From CAYVTV01 sp964526475 (GTDB lineage Bacteria; Bacteroidota; Bacteroidia; Bacteroidales; GCA-2748055): DNA of 64,000 nt. The notes under the pieces were generated by a model. That model did not search any database. It saw only the letters and a program-made list of their open reading frames with translations, and was not told where the DNA came from. The stretch lies in assembly GCA_964526475.1 (NCBI GenBank), contig CAZGKF010000009.1, forward strand, positions 15,875 through 79,874. The letters run 5' to 3'. Position numbers and translations under genes: made by a program. Of the stretch, positions 35,872 to 43,850 are shown piece after piece (within the stretch, counting starts at the first letter, position 1; each line of letters begins with the position of its first letter).

Positions 35872-38214
35872 ATGAAATCACTAAAGTTTACACTAATCGC
35901 ACTGGCCTTAACACTTATATGCCTCCAGAATTTATCTGCCACTGAACCGGATATTTCCGGTAATGCAGTACTCAGCGGGTATATAAAAGACGCCTCCAAC
36001 GGTGAAACTCTCATCGGGGCTACCGTTTATATCAGGGAATTACATGCCGGAACAATTACCAATGTATATGGTTTTTATTCTCTTAGCGTTCCGCCGGGAG
36101 TTTATAATGTAAACTTTTCCTATGTGGGTTATGAAAATATCGAACAGCAGATTCAAATTACAGGGAAAATTACTTTTAATCCTGATCTCCGGGTCAGTTA
36201 TATTAATCTGCAGGAAGTTGAAGTAAGCCCGACTAAAACCAACAGTAATGTTTTTGATAACCAAATGAGTTCAATCCGAATCAATACGGAAGATATTAAA
36301 CGTATGCCTGCATTTATGGGGGAAGCAGATGTGCTTAAATCCATACAGTTATTACCGGGTGTTCAGAGTTCGGGAGAAGGTTTCTCGGGCTTTAACGTCA
36401 GGGGAGGATCGGCCGATCAAAACCTGATTCTTCTGGATGAAGCCACTGTTTATAATCCATCTCACCTTCTTGGTTTTTTCTCAGTGTTTAACTCCGATGC
36501 CATCAAGGATGTGAAAATCTATAAAGGCGATATCCCGGCACAATACGGAGGCAGGCTATCCTCGCTTCTGGATATACGTATGAAGGATGAAAATTCCAAA
36601 AAGCCACAGGTCACCGGAGGAATTGGAAGCATTGCCAGCCGGCTGACAGTTGAAGCTCCGCTTATTAAGGATAAGTCTTCAATCCTGCTTTCCGGAAGAA
36701 GAACCTATGCGGACCTGTTTCTTCCACTCACAAAGGATACCCTGCTGCACAATAATAAACTTTTTTTCTACGATTTGAATATGAAAGCAAGTTACTCCAT
36801 AAATGATAAAAACCGGATTTTTTTCTCGGGTTATTTTGGGCGCGATGTATTTTCTTTCCGCGATATGTTCAACATGCAGTGGGGAAATGCCACCGAAACC
36901 TTCCGTTGGAACCATATCTTTAATGATAGGCTTTTTTCCAATATTTCACTGATCTATTCCGATTATAATTATTCCATGGACATTAACCAGGGAATGAATA
37001 CCTTTAAATGGGAATCGCTGATCCGCGATATCGGCGGCAAGGCTGATTTAACCTGGTATGCTGATCCTAATAATACCTTTCGTTTTGGCATGCATGCTAC
37101 CCATCACTATATTGAACCCGGTAATATAGAGAACAAAGTAAGTGGACAACAGATAGAAGTAGCTCTTAACAAGTCGATGGATTATGCCCTATATCTTTCA
37201 AATGATCAAAAAGTCAGTGAGAAATTCCTTATGAACTATGGTATGCGGTTTTCCGTCCTTCAAAATATTGGGACAGCCACCGTATTCAGATATAACGATT
37301 CCTTTGAAGTAATCGATACATCGTATTACACCGGAAGTAAACCCTATCATAGCAATGCAGGATTTGAACCAAGATTTAGTATGACCTATATCTTTAATTC
37401 ATCACTTTCCGTAAAAGCCAGCTATTCGAAAACCCGGCAATACCTCCAGCTGGCATCCAATTCATCCGCAGGACTTCCTACCGATGTCTGGTTTCCTTCT
37501 TCACCAAATATTAAACCACAGGTTTCTGAACAGGTAGCAACGGGAATTTTTAAAAACCTGTTTAATGATAAACTGGAATTATCAGTTGAAGGATATTACA
37601 AGAAAATGTACAATCAAATCGACTTCCGGGAAAACGCACAACTTTACTTCAATGATAAGCTGGAAGCTGAAATCAGAACTGGAAAAGCCTTTTCCTATGG
37701 AATGGAATTTATGATTCGGAAGCAGTCGGGTAAGCTAACCGGTTGGATTGGGTACACTTTATCAACTGCCCGGAGGAAGATCGAAGAAATCAACAACGGG
37801 GACTGGTACCGTTCCAGTTACGATAAGCCCCATAACCTGGTTGTGGTTGCAAACTATGATATTTCACCCCGCGTGAACCTTGGTGCAAACTGGATTTTCA
37901 CCAGCGGGGCTCCCATTACCCTGCCTACCGGGAAATGGGAATATGGAAACATGATCCTCCCATCTTACTCAGAGCGTAATGGCTACAGACTACCGGATTA
38001 TCATCGGCTGGATATATCCGCTACCATTCAACTCAACAGTAAACCCAAAAAATTCCTTTCAGAAATGAATATTTCCTGTTACAATGCTTATAACCGGAAA
38101 AATCCTTTTACCATATATTTCGAACCAGACCAAACAGATAATAATACCATGAAGGCTTATAAATTAAGTATGTTCGGAATTATTCCGGCCGTTACATGGA
38201 ATTTTAGATTCTGA
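35872..38214 (+). CDS. TonB-dependent outer-membrane receptor (CarboxypepD_reg type)
   Basis: 780 aa from ATG 35872 (MKSLKFTLIALALTLICLQN, signal peptide ending LSATEP); ATG 35857 is also possible. A CarboxypepD_reg beta-sandwich (residues 38-115) contains LSGYIKDASNGETLIGATVY and GFYSLSVPPGVYNVNFSYVG. The plug domain (about 125-240) reads PAFMGEADVLKSIQLLPGVQ and FNVRGGSADQNLILLDEATV YNP. A 22-strand barrel follows, ending in ...YKLSMFGIIPAVTWNFRF with the C-terminal aromatic Phe expected for BAM recognition. No SusD partner follows. Instead a truncated LytS kinase and a LytTR regulator do, so it is more likely a metal, siderophore or peptide receptor than a polysaccharide one. Confidence 0.9.
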   Translation: MKSLKFTLIALALTLICLQNLSATEPDISGNAVLSGYIKDASNGETLIGATVYIRELHAGTITNVYGFYSLSVPPGVYNVNFSYVGYENIEQQIQITGKITFNPDLRVSYINLQEVEVSPTKTNSNVFDNQMSSIRINTEDIKRMPAFMGEADVLKSIQLLPGVQSSGEGFSGFNVRGGSADQNLILLDEATVYNPSHLLGFFSVFNSDAIKDVKIYKGDIPAQYGGRLSSLLDIRMKDENSKKPQVTGGIGSIASRLTVEAPLIKDKSSILLSGRRTYADLFLPLTKDTLLHNNKLFFYDLNMKASYSINDKNRIFFSGYFGRDVFSFRDMFNMQWGNATETFRWNHIFNDRLFSNISLIYSDYNYSMDINQGMNTFKWESLIRDIGGKADLTWYADPNNTFRFGMHATHHYIEPGNIENKVSGQQIEVALNKSMDYALYLSNDQKVSEKFLMNYGMRFSVLQNIGTATVFRYNDSFEVIDTSYYTGSKPYHSNAGFEPRFSMTYIFNSSLSVKASYSKTRQYLQLASNSSAGLPTDVWFPSSPNIKPQVSEQVATGIFKNLFNDKLELSVEGYYKKMYNQIDFRENAQLYFNDKLEAEIRTGKAFSYGMEFMIRKQSGKLTGWIGYTLSTARRKIEEINNGDWYRSSYDKPHNLVVVANYDISPRVNLGANWIFTSGAPITLPTGKWEYGNMILPSYSERNGYRLPDYHRLDISATIQLNSKPKKFLSEMNISCYNAYNRKNPFTIYFEPDQTDNNTMKAYKLSMFGIIPAVTWNFRF

Positions 38215-38219
38215 AGGTA

Positions 38220-38241
38220 GAGACCAGGCATGCCTTGTCTC
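38220..38241. repeat. Near-palindromic 22-bp element at a broken kinase start
   Basis: The half-sites GAGACCAGGCA and TGCCTTGTCTC form a 22-bp palindrome with one mismatched pair. It belongs to the same type as the perfect GAGACGCAATG palindrome at 41389-41410. It starts 5 bases after the TonB receptor stop and contains the first codon available to the downstream kinase frame. Confidence 0.6.
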
Positions 38242-38948
38242 TCACCTCCACCAGTCACTTCTTTAAAACTGTATATATCCTGTTTATTGGTCTTTTGTGT
38301 CTGTACCTTCAATATTCCATCAAGCGTTTGATTATTAAGCAGACTGAGGTAAAAACCCAGGTCGTTGAACTTCAGAAAGAAAACCTGCAGGCACAATTCC
38401 AGATGCTAAAACAACAGGTTAATCCGCATTTCCTGTTTAACAGTCTGAATGTACTTACTTCCCTCATAAAAACCGAACCTGAGCTTGCTGAGAAATTTAC
38501 TGAACAATTATCTAAGGTATACAGGTATGTGCTTGAAAATAAGGATAAGGACCTTATCCCATTGAATACTGAGATGAACTTTCTCAGGGCTTATATCTTT
38601 TTACTCGATATCAGGTTTATGGGAAAAATGAAAATAGATATAGAATTTGATGAGCAAAGAGAAGACAAACTTTTACCGCCCCTCTCGTTACAGATCATTA
38701 TTGAAAATGCGATCAAGCATAATACATTTTCCAGAAAATCCCCCCTGCATGTGAGACTTTTTATTGATGAAAATGATTATCTCAACGTAGTAAACAACCT
38801 GCAAAGCAGGGAAACTCAATTCGCATCTACCGGAACAGGATTGGAGAATATTATTAACCGTTATGCCCTGATCTCAGATCGCGTTCCGGTTTTTAAAAAG
38901 ACGGATGATCAATATTTTGCTATGATACCTCTTTTAAATAAACACTAA
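38235..38948 (+). CDS. LytS-type histidine kinase, N-terminally truncated
   Basis: 237 aa at most, if the TTG at 38235 serves as start. Only one membrane helix (VYILFIGLLCLYLQYSIKRL) remains of the usual four. A coiled linker (KTQVVELQKENLQAQFQMLK) leads to the phospho-acceptor motif QQVNPHFLFNSLNVLTSLIK, the N box LLPPLSLQIIIENAIKHN, and the G box TGTGLENIINRYALISDR. The catalytic half is thus intact. The missing N-terminus coincides with a palindromic repeat (38220-38241), suggesting that insertion or deletion at this element removed the sensor part. Intact relatives phosphorylate the LytTR regulator encoded 100 bases downstream. Whether it is still translated is open. Confidence 0.7.
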   Translation: MSLTSTSHFFKTVYILFIGLLCLYLQYSIKRLIIKQTEVKTQVVELQKENLQAQFQMLKQQVNPHFLFNSLNVLTSLIKTEPELAEKFTEQLSKVYRYVLENKDKDLIPLNTEMNFLRAYIFLLDIRFMGKMKIDIEFDEQREDKLLPPLSLQIIIENAIKHNTFSRKSPLHVRLFIDENDYLNVVNNLQSRETQFASTGTGLENIINRYALISDRVPVFKKTDDQYFAMIPLLNKH

Positions 38949-39048
38949 AATATATATGTAAACCTTTTTACCCATCGTGTCCATCAATATACTGTCTTTA
39001 TTGCGAAGAGAAACAAGGTGGGACTAAAGAGAGATAAATATCACATCC

Positions 39049-39816
39049 ATGAAAGTAATAATAATTGAAGACGAAATACTGTCAGCGCAGAGATTAAAAA
39101 AGATGATATCTGATTACAGTCCTGATATTGAGGTGATTGCTGAATTAGAATCTATTGAAGAATCTATCAAATGGTTCAATCAGAATCCTCATCCTGATCT
39201 TATCTTTCTTGATATTCATCTTGAAGATGATTTAAGCTTTGCCATTTTTGAGAAGGTAAATATTTCGAGTCCTATAATTTTCACAACTGCTTTTGATGAA
39301 TATGCCATTAAAGCGTTTAAGCTGAAAAGTATTGATTATTTGCTGAAACCGGTGGCTCAGGAAGAATTGAATGCTGCTCTTAAGAAATACAGGGAAATGA
39401 CAAAAGGCCAGGGTATTTCTACAGAACTTAATGCCCTTTACGAGATGATAGTTCAAAAAATGCCTAAATACCGTGAACGGTTCTCTGTGGCTTACGGACA
39501 AAAAATTAAAACCTTCAGTATAGAGGAAATTGCATATTTTATTAGTAACGAAGGAAGCACCAGTGCATGTTTATACGATGGCAAATCTTATCCGGTTGAT
39601 GAAAGTATAGAAAAGCTAAAGAATGAACTGGATCCTGTTGATTTTTTTCGTATAAACAGGCAATTGTTGGTAAAGCTTAATGCCATTGCAAATGTGCATG
39701 TGTATCCAAAGAGCCGTTTAAAACTGGAATTAAAACCTGATCCGGGATTCGAAGTATATGTGAGTATTGATAAAGTTGTGCCTTTTAAGGAATGGTATGG
39801 GGGTAAAGTCAGATAG
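39049..39816 (+). CDS. LytTR-family response regulator
   Basis: 255 aa. Receiver: KVIIIEDEILSAQRLKKMIS with acidic EDE, phospho-acceptor Asp in DLIFLDIHLEDDLSFAIFE (about residue 55), IIFTTAFDEYAIKAF and the Lys in SIDYLLKPVAQEEL. LytTR DNA-binding domain from about residue 145: FSVAYGQKIKTFSIEEIAYF, FFRINRQLLVKLNAIANVHV, LKLELKPDPGFEVYVSIDKV. It likely receives phosphate from the truncated kinase upstream. The C-terminal domain is the intact counterpart of the fragment at 26397-26564. Confidence 0.9.
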   Translation: MKVIIIEDEILSAQRLKKMISDYSPDIEVIAELESIEESIKWFNQNPHPDLIFLDIHLEDDLSFAIFEKVNISSPIIFTTAFDEYAIKAFKLKSIDYLLKPVAQEELNAALKKYREMTKGQGISTELNALYEMIVQKMPKYRERFSVAYGQKIKTFSIEEIAYFISNEGSTSACLYDGKSYPVDESIEKLKNELDPVDFFRINRQLLVKLNAIANVHVYPKSRLKLELKPDPGFEVYVSIDKVVPFKEWYGGKVR

Positions 39817-39917
39817 ACAAAATAATTCATAGTTAAGCAATTTTTTAATAGAGCGAGTTAATTGCCGGAGTTTCAAACTGATTGTCAAATATATAAACCG
39901 GATGATTGCAGCAATAA

Positions 39918-40415
39918 TCAAAGCCTGGGATTAATATTTGTTTTGTCAGCAGCCAGATATCCCCCCCTGACGGTGGCCCCTATTACGATTCCTGCACTTA
40001 TCAGCACCAGGTTTTTAAGAATATATTGCCCTTCAAGGGTGGGAACCCAGGGCACCACATTAAAAACTTCGTCCGGAAATATAAATACCGGAGTCAGGGT
40101 GCCCAGCATCTGAAGAAGAAGTAAAAGAATAATTTCACGCAGAAATAATCCACTCAGCAGGCCAATCCCAATTACAACCTCCCACACTGCAAGTATAATA
40201 ACGCCTGACTTCCCGCTAACGAATCCAAAAGTCATAATCTCTATTGTTTTGGCAGCCAGTTCCTGAGCAGGGCTTACTCCTGGGAAAAATTTCAGTAGCC
40301 CGAACCAGAAAAAAATGATACCAACACTTACCCTAAGTAAAAGTATACCATTCCTAGCCATCCATGAGGTAACCATTTTGTCGATACGGTTAAATCGGTT
40401 TCCTTTTAAATACAT
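39918..40415 (-). CDS. DoxX-like membrane protein
   Basis: 165 aa with four membrane helices. The DoxX/DUF417-type pattern is visible: GILLLRVSVGIIFFWFGLLK FFPGVSPA (first helix with the F-x-x-G-x-x-K motif), VIILAVWEVVIGIGLLSGLF, EIILLLLLQMLGTLTPVFIF, and ILKNLVLISAGIVIGATVRG. DoxX-like proteins are small quinone- or thiol-linked membrane proteins in many bacteria; no specific reaction can be assigned. Monocistronic, convergent with the LytTR gene. Confidence 0.8.
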   Translation of the reverse strand: MYLKGNRFNRIDKMVTSWMARNGILLLRVSVGIIFFWFGLLKFFPGVSPAQELAAKTIEIMTFGFVSGKSGVIILAVWEVVIGIGLLSGLFLREIILLLLLQMLGTLTPVFIFPDEVFNVVPWVPTLEGQYILKNLVLISAGIVIGATVRGGYLAADKTNINPRL

Positions 40416-40557
40416 CGGTTTATCTTTTGTTATTCCTGTAACAAACGAATGGCCAAAAATGTTAAATATATCGCAGAAATATCATAAAAAAAATTGGGGA
40501 CTGCTCCGGTCTGATGAAACATCGTAGGTGGGGCGGTAAAGACGCAATGCATTGTCT

Positions 40558-40630
40558 CCCTGCTATTGTAAATAAATCCTCAGCGATTAAATTTATTATT
40601 CCTTCAATAATTGTATTTTTACACTAGCAG
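40558..40630. repeat. Hairpin element, left copy, upstream of the RAYT gene
   Basis: Starts CCCTGCTATTGTAAAT and ends ATTTTTACACTAGCAG, an imperfect terminal inverted repeat enclosing TCCTCAGCGATTAAATTTAT. A palindromic GACGCAATGCATTG block precedes it at once (40541-40554). Nearly identical to the copy at 41826-41901, in the same orientation. Confidence 0.75.
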
Positions 40631-40778
40631 CACCACTTCGCCTGAAAACCCGAAAAAGGAGGATAGTTAGTGATCATTTTATGCATTTATACTGGTTTCA
40701 GATAGAAGATATGAAATAGGAATTAGCACCACAAGAGTAGTTAATTCCAGAAAACAGAAAAAAATTGCTACATAACCA

Positions 40779-41807
40779 ATGTCTGATCGGTTTAATAAAA
40801 TATACCGCATACCTTCCGTCCGATTGCAAAATTGGGATTACAGCAGCAATGCGGCATATTTTATTACCATTTGTACCAAAGACAGGAAACATTTTTTTGG
40901 AGAAATAGCCGATGGGGTTATGATATTGTCCGATATTGGGATAATTGCGGAACAGGAATGGTTAAAAACATTTGAAATGCGGCCGGACATGAATTTACAA
41001 ATGGATAAATTTGTGGTTATGCCGAATCATTTTCATGGTATAATCATTATAGGTGAAAATGAATATAATAAACAGGTTACGGAACGAGGGTTGCAACGGG
41101 ATACGGAACGAAATACGGAATGGGAAACGGAACGGGAAACGGAATGGGAAATGGAACGGGAAATGGAACGGGAAACGGAACGGGAAATGGAAAGGGAAAC
41201 GGAACGGGAAATGGAACGGGAAACGGAATGGGAAACGGAACGGGAAACGGAACGGGAAACGGAACGGGAAACGGAACGGGAAATGGAATGGGAAATGGAA
41301 CGGGAAACGGAACGGGAAACGGAATGGGAAATGGAATGGGAAACGGAATGGGAAATGGAATGGGAAATGGAATGGGAAATGGAATGTAGAGACGCAATGC
41401 ATTGCGTCTCTCCCACCGGTCCCACCGGTCCCACCGGTTCCACCGGTTCCACCGGTTCCACCGGTCCCACCGGTTCCACCGGTTCCACCGGTCCCACCGG
41501 ACCCACCGGTTCCACCGGTCCCGACAACCCTGCCAAATCCAACCCCTCCGCCAACACAAAACAACCAGGCACGGTCGTTAAACCCAAAAACCAATTCGGA
41601 CCACAAACAAAAAATTTGGCATCCATTATCCGTGGGTTTAAAATTGGTGTAACCACACGTGCGCGATTAATTCGTGATGATTTCGCCTGGCAATCCCGTT
41701 TTCACGAACATATTATCCGAAATGAGGAATCTTTTCAAAATATTTCAAAATACATTATAAACAATCCCGCCAATTGGAAACAAGATGGATTACACAACAA
41801 ACCGTAG
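40779..41807 (+). CDS. REP-associated tyrosine transposase (Y1, Transposase_17) with internal repeat arrays
   Basis: 342 aa. The conserved parts of a RAYT/TnpA-REP are at both ends. At the N-terminus are YRIPSVRLQNWDYSSNAAYF ITICTKDRKHFFGE, and MDKFVVMPNHFHGIIIIGEN, whose H-F-H is the HUH metal site. At the C-terminus are LASIIRGFKIGVTTRARLIR and FHEHIIRNEESFQNISKYII NNPANWK, whose Tyr in SKYIINNP is the likely nucleophile. Between them (residues about 108-247) the family would have a short loop. Here there are Glu/Arg/Thr/Met repeats, a palindrome-derived CRDAMHCVSP and twelve (P/S)TG triplets. The frame survives because every unit length is a multiple of three. RAYTs mobilise flanking REP palindromes; matching palindromes sit inside the gene and on both sides. 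Activity with such a loop is uncertain. Confidence 0.88.
   Translation: MSDRFNKIYRIPSVRLQNWDYSSNAAYFITICTKDRKHFFGEIADGVMILSDIGIIAEQEWLKTFEMRPDMNLQMDKFVVMPNHFHGIIIIGENEYNKQVTERGLQRDTERNTEWETERETEWEMEREMERETEREMERETEREMERETEWETERETERETERETEREMEWEMERETERETEWEMEWETEWEMEWEMEWEMECRDAMHCVSPTGPTGPTGSTGSTGSTGPTGSTGSTGPTGPTGSTGPDNPAKSNPSANTKQPGTVVKPKNQFGPQTKNLASIIRGFKIGVTTRARLIRDDFAWQSRFHEHIIRNEESFQNISKYIINNPANWKQDGLHNKP
41120..41386 (+). repeat. 12-bp tandem array (GGGAAAYGGAAY) inside the RAYT gene
   Basis: About 22 units of GGGAAACGGAAC or variants (C/T changes at two positions). It encodes E-R/W-E-T/M repeats in the transposase frame. All three forward frames and the reverse frames stay open across it, producing several long spurious frames. 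Confidence 0.9.
41389..41410. repeat. Perfect 22-bp REP palindrome within the RAYT gene
   Basis: Half-site GAGACGCAATG followed by its exact reverse complement. Related blocks lie at 40541-40558 and 41807-41824 and, more diverged, at 38220-38241. It sits between the 12-bp and the 9-bp arrays and is translated as part of CRDAMHCVSP. Confidence 0.9.
41412..41519 (+). repeat. 9-bp tandem array (YCCACCGGT) encoding (P/S)TG triplets
   Basis: Twelve units of CCCACCGGT or TCCACCGGT, one with A for the last T, each containing the palindrome ACCGGT. Translated as PTG/STG, a collagen-like Gly-X-Y pattern, in the transposase frame. GC content is far above the neighbourhood. Confidence 0.9.
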
Positions 41808-41825
41808 AGACGCAATGCATTGCTT

Positions 41826-41901
41826 CCCTGCTATTGTAAAAAAAATCCTCAGCGATTAAATTTATTATTCCCCTAATAATTGTATTTTTACAATAGCAGG
41901 G
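41826..41901. repeat. Hairpin element, right copy, downstream of the RAYT gene
   Basis: Ends are a perfect 17-bp inverted repeat, CCCTGCTATTGTAAAAA and its reverse complement, enclosing TCCTCAGCGATTAAATTTAT and TATTCCCC. A GAGACGCAATGCATTG block overlaps the RAYT stop at once before it (41807-41822). Same orientation as the copy at 40558-40630. The two direct copies, about 1.27 kb apart, bracket the transposase gene. Confidence 0.85.
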
Positions 41902-42013
41902 TAGTATGCAGCGCTTTGGCGCGCCAGCGAAGATTACCTGCAAACCTTAGACCTTATAGATAACAATTCTGCACGATACTTAAGTTTGCAGGTAATGAAC
42001 AAATTAAAAAATG

Positions 42014-42739
42014 ATGACAAAGCCAATTCTGATTCTTAGAAACATACCCAGGGAAAATCCCGGACTCATAGAAATTTTATTGAAAGAATATTCTGTTAAA
42101 TATCAAATAGTTGATTTTGACAATTCAACAGAAATTGTTATCGAAAATTACGGTGCATTAATTGTTCTGGGGGGACCTTATAGTGCAAATGATTTGTCTC
42201 CAAAAATGCAAAATGAATTATTATTAATCAGAAATGCTTTACAGGCACATATCCCCTTTCTCGGAGTTTGCTTAGGATTACAGACCTTAGTCAAGGCAAT
42301 GGGAGGCAATGTGGTAAAGTGCCAAATCAATGAAATAGGATTCAGGGATCCTGCAAATAACTTCTTCAAAGTGATATTAACTTCCGAAGGCAGAAGAGAT
42401 AAACTCTTTAATAACTTGTCTGATAATCTTACTGTTTTTCAACTACACGGGGAGACAGTACAACTTACTCCACAAATGATTCTGTTAGCCACCGGAGATT
42501 TCTGTAAGAATCAAATTATAAAAATTGGTAAAAATGCATATGGTATTCAATCTCATTTTGAATTAACCAATGACCTCCTGGAATCATGGATTATCGAGGA
42601 TACTGACCTCCAAAAACTTCAAGCTGAACAACTGCGATCTGATTTTGAAAAAATTAGAACAGAGTATCAAAACACCGGACGGCAAATATTTTATAACTTC
42701 CTTATTATTGCAGGATTAATAAATTCTACGAACGCCTGA
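42014..42739 (+). CDS. Class I glutamine amidotransferase
   Basis: 241 aa from ATG 42014 (42011 adds one Met). The triad is visible: nucleophile Cys in FLGVCLGLQTLVKAMGG (about residue 88), and a His/Glu pair in NAYGIQSHFELT (about residues 170-181; the usual motif is G-x-Q-F/x-H-P/x-E). A FQLHGETVQL segment corresponds to the common 'F..H.D.......' loop. Stand-alone GATases of this type hydrolyse glutamine or gamma-glutamyl compounds, or act with a synthase elsewhere. The function is not fixed by context, since the gene is flanked by repeats. A hydrophobic tail (FYNFLIIAGLINS) ends the protein. Confidence 0.82.
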   Translation: MTKPILILRNIPRENPGLIEILLKEYSVKYQIVDFDNSTEIVIENYGALIVLGGPYSANDLSPKMQNELLLIRNALQAHIPFLGVCLGLQTLVKAMGGNVVKCQINEIGFRDPANNFFKVILTSEGRRDKLFNNLSDNLTVFQLHGETVQLTPQMILLATGDFCKNQIIKIGKNAYGIQSHFELTNDLLESWIIEDTDLQKLQAEQLRSDFEKIRTEYQNTGRQIFYNFLIIAGLINSTNA

Positions 42740-42852
42740 CACAGACGATATAATTGATAAGCACGACATGGTTTTTGTTTTCCTGCTGGCAGGCAGGAAA
42801 CCAGGATTATTCGTCGCTTCGCTCCTCATGATCCTGGTAAGGGGGGTAATTC

Positions 42853-43299
42853 AAAGAAAAAGCCTTCATTCGCATCGCTATCGCTCGCTCATTACGGGCT
42901 TTATCTTCCATCCGCTTATGAAAGCGAGTGTAAAGTGAAATCAGGATTTAATTATTAATCTGAAACTTATTAAGTGCGAGTCAGCGCTTTCAACGCGTCT
43001 GTAAGAATAAAGCCCTCCCGCTAATGCGGGAAGGCTTTTTCTTTTGTCGGGGTGGCAGATTAGCTTTGCTGATCCTGTATTGGGGGTGAACTAAAAGAAA
43101 AAGCCTTCATTCGCATCGCTATCGCTCGCTCATTACGGGCTTTATCTTCCATCCGCTTATGAAAGCGAGTGTAAAGTGAAATCAGGATTTAATTATTAAT
43201 CTGAAACTTATTAAGTGCGAGTCAGCGCTTTCAACGCGTCTGTAAGAATAAAGCCCTCCCGCTAATGCGGGAAGGCTTTTTCTTTTGTCGGGGTGGCAG
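42853..43299. repeat. 241-bp tandem duplication ending inside tRNA-Pro
   Basis: Unit 1 (42853-43058) and unit 2 (43094-43299) are virtually identical with period 241; the short spacer (GATCCTG...GGGGGT) is also similar to the sequence before unit 1. Each unit opens with AAAGAAAAAGCCTTC and closes with its inverted counterpart GAAGGCTTTTTCTTT, so it can fold into a long hairpin. Inner arms are GGGCTTTAT and ATAAAGCCC. Both units end with TCGGGGTGGCAG, which in unit 2 is the 3' end of the tRNA gene. Unit 1 therefore carries a copy of the tRNA's last 12 bases. Confidence 0.9.
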
Positions 43300-43362
43300 G
43301 ATTCGAACCTGCGACCCCCTGCTCCCAAAGCAGGTGCGCTAACCGGACTGCGCTACACCCCG
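43288..43362 (-). tRNA. tRNA-Pro (anticodon TGG)
   Basis: Reading the minus strand: acceptor CGGGGTG paired with CACCCCG plus discriminator A, D-arm GCGCAGTCCGGTTAGCGC, anticodon stem-loop CCTGCTTTGGGAGCAGG with TGG, and T-arm GCAGGTTCGAATCCTGC. All stems pair. CCA is not encoded. The 3' end (43288-43299) coincides with the end of the 241-bp repeat. Confidence 0.95.
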
Positions 43363-43380
43363 AAAATATGACTATTAAAA

Positions 43381-43455
43381 GAACCTGCGACTCTCCCGAC
43401 GCCCTAGTCGGGATGCACTATCGAAACCCGACTCATCGTCGGGACTACACCCCGA
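43381..43455 (-). pseudogene. Decayed partial copy of tRNA-Pro with inserted palindromes
   Basis: The blocks GAACCTGCGAC (43381-43391) and CTACACCCCGAAAA (43445-43458) repeat those in the real tRNA (43305-43315 and 43353-43366). Between them the anticodon region is replaced by two hairpins, CCCGAC-GCCCTA-GTCGGG and CCCGAC-TCATC-GTCGGG. A third, shorter trace (GGACTACACCCC) lies at 43524-43535. No functional cloverleaf remains. Confidence 0.6.
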
Positions 43456-43751
43456 AAAATTTTTATCAATACATTTAATATGCTGTGATCAGCAAACTCA
43501 GCATGTTTGTCAGGCTGTAAATTGGACTACACCCCTGAAAAACAAGTTTGCAAATATAGGAAAGACTATTGTAATATCCCAATGATAATTTTTTTTCCGC
43601 AGATTTTGCAGGAAAGTTGGCAGCAGGTTTTATCGTAATGTATAAATATTCCCCGCCGTTGGGAGATCGCGTTGAAAAAATGTAAGGAATGATTGTGCGA
43701 ACCTGAAGCTTTTTGGCCGGAGTACGGAGGGAAGATTTGTTAGATTCGCTA

Positions 43752-43786
43752 ACTCCCCCCTCCTTTTTTCAAGGTAGGGGGGGAGT
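43752..43786. repeat. Inverted repeat ACTCCCCCCT / AGGGGGGGAGT
   Basis: A strong G/C hairpin around a T-rich loop (CCTTTTTTCAAGG inside), in a gene-free stretch (43460-43850). It could terminate transcription from either side or be another REP-type unit. No coding content nearby. Confidence 0.5.
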
Positions 43787-43850
43787 CCATTTCAACCAAC
43801 AAAGCTTATATCAGGCGGACATCCAAGGATTTGAACCTTAAGAAAATGTC

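Noticed and set aside
41120..41519. Possible CRISPR array
   Set aside because: Units are 9 and 12 bases and directly adjacent, with no spacers and no cas genes; simple tandem repeats.
41033..41656. Long open frames on both strands across the RAYT repeat region (about 160-207 codons)
   Set aside because: They arise because the 12-bp and 9-bp units lack stop codons in every frame; only the frame with HUH and Tyr motifs at both ends is supported.
42853..43362. Integrative element with att sites at tRNA-Pro
   Set aside because: No integrase gene lies between the direct repeats, which are only 241 bases apart; kept only as a finding about the repeat.
43814..43841. A second tRNA gene (T-arm-like AAGGTTCAAATCCTT on the minus strand)
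   Set aside because: A T-arm and a possible 3' acceptor can be drawn, but no D-arm or anticodon arm follows; at most a 3' remnant.
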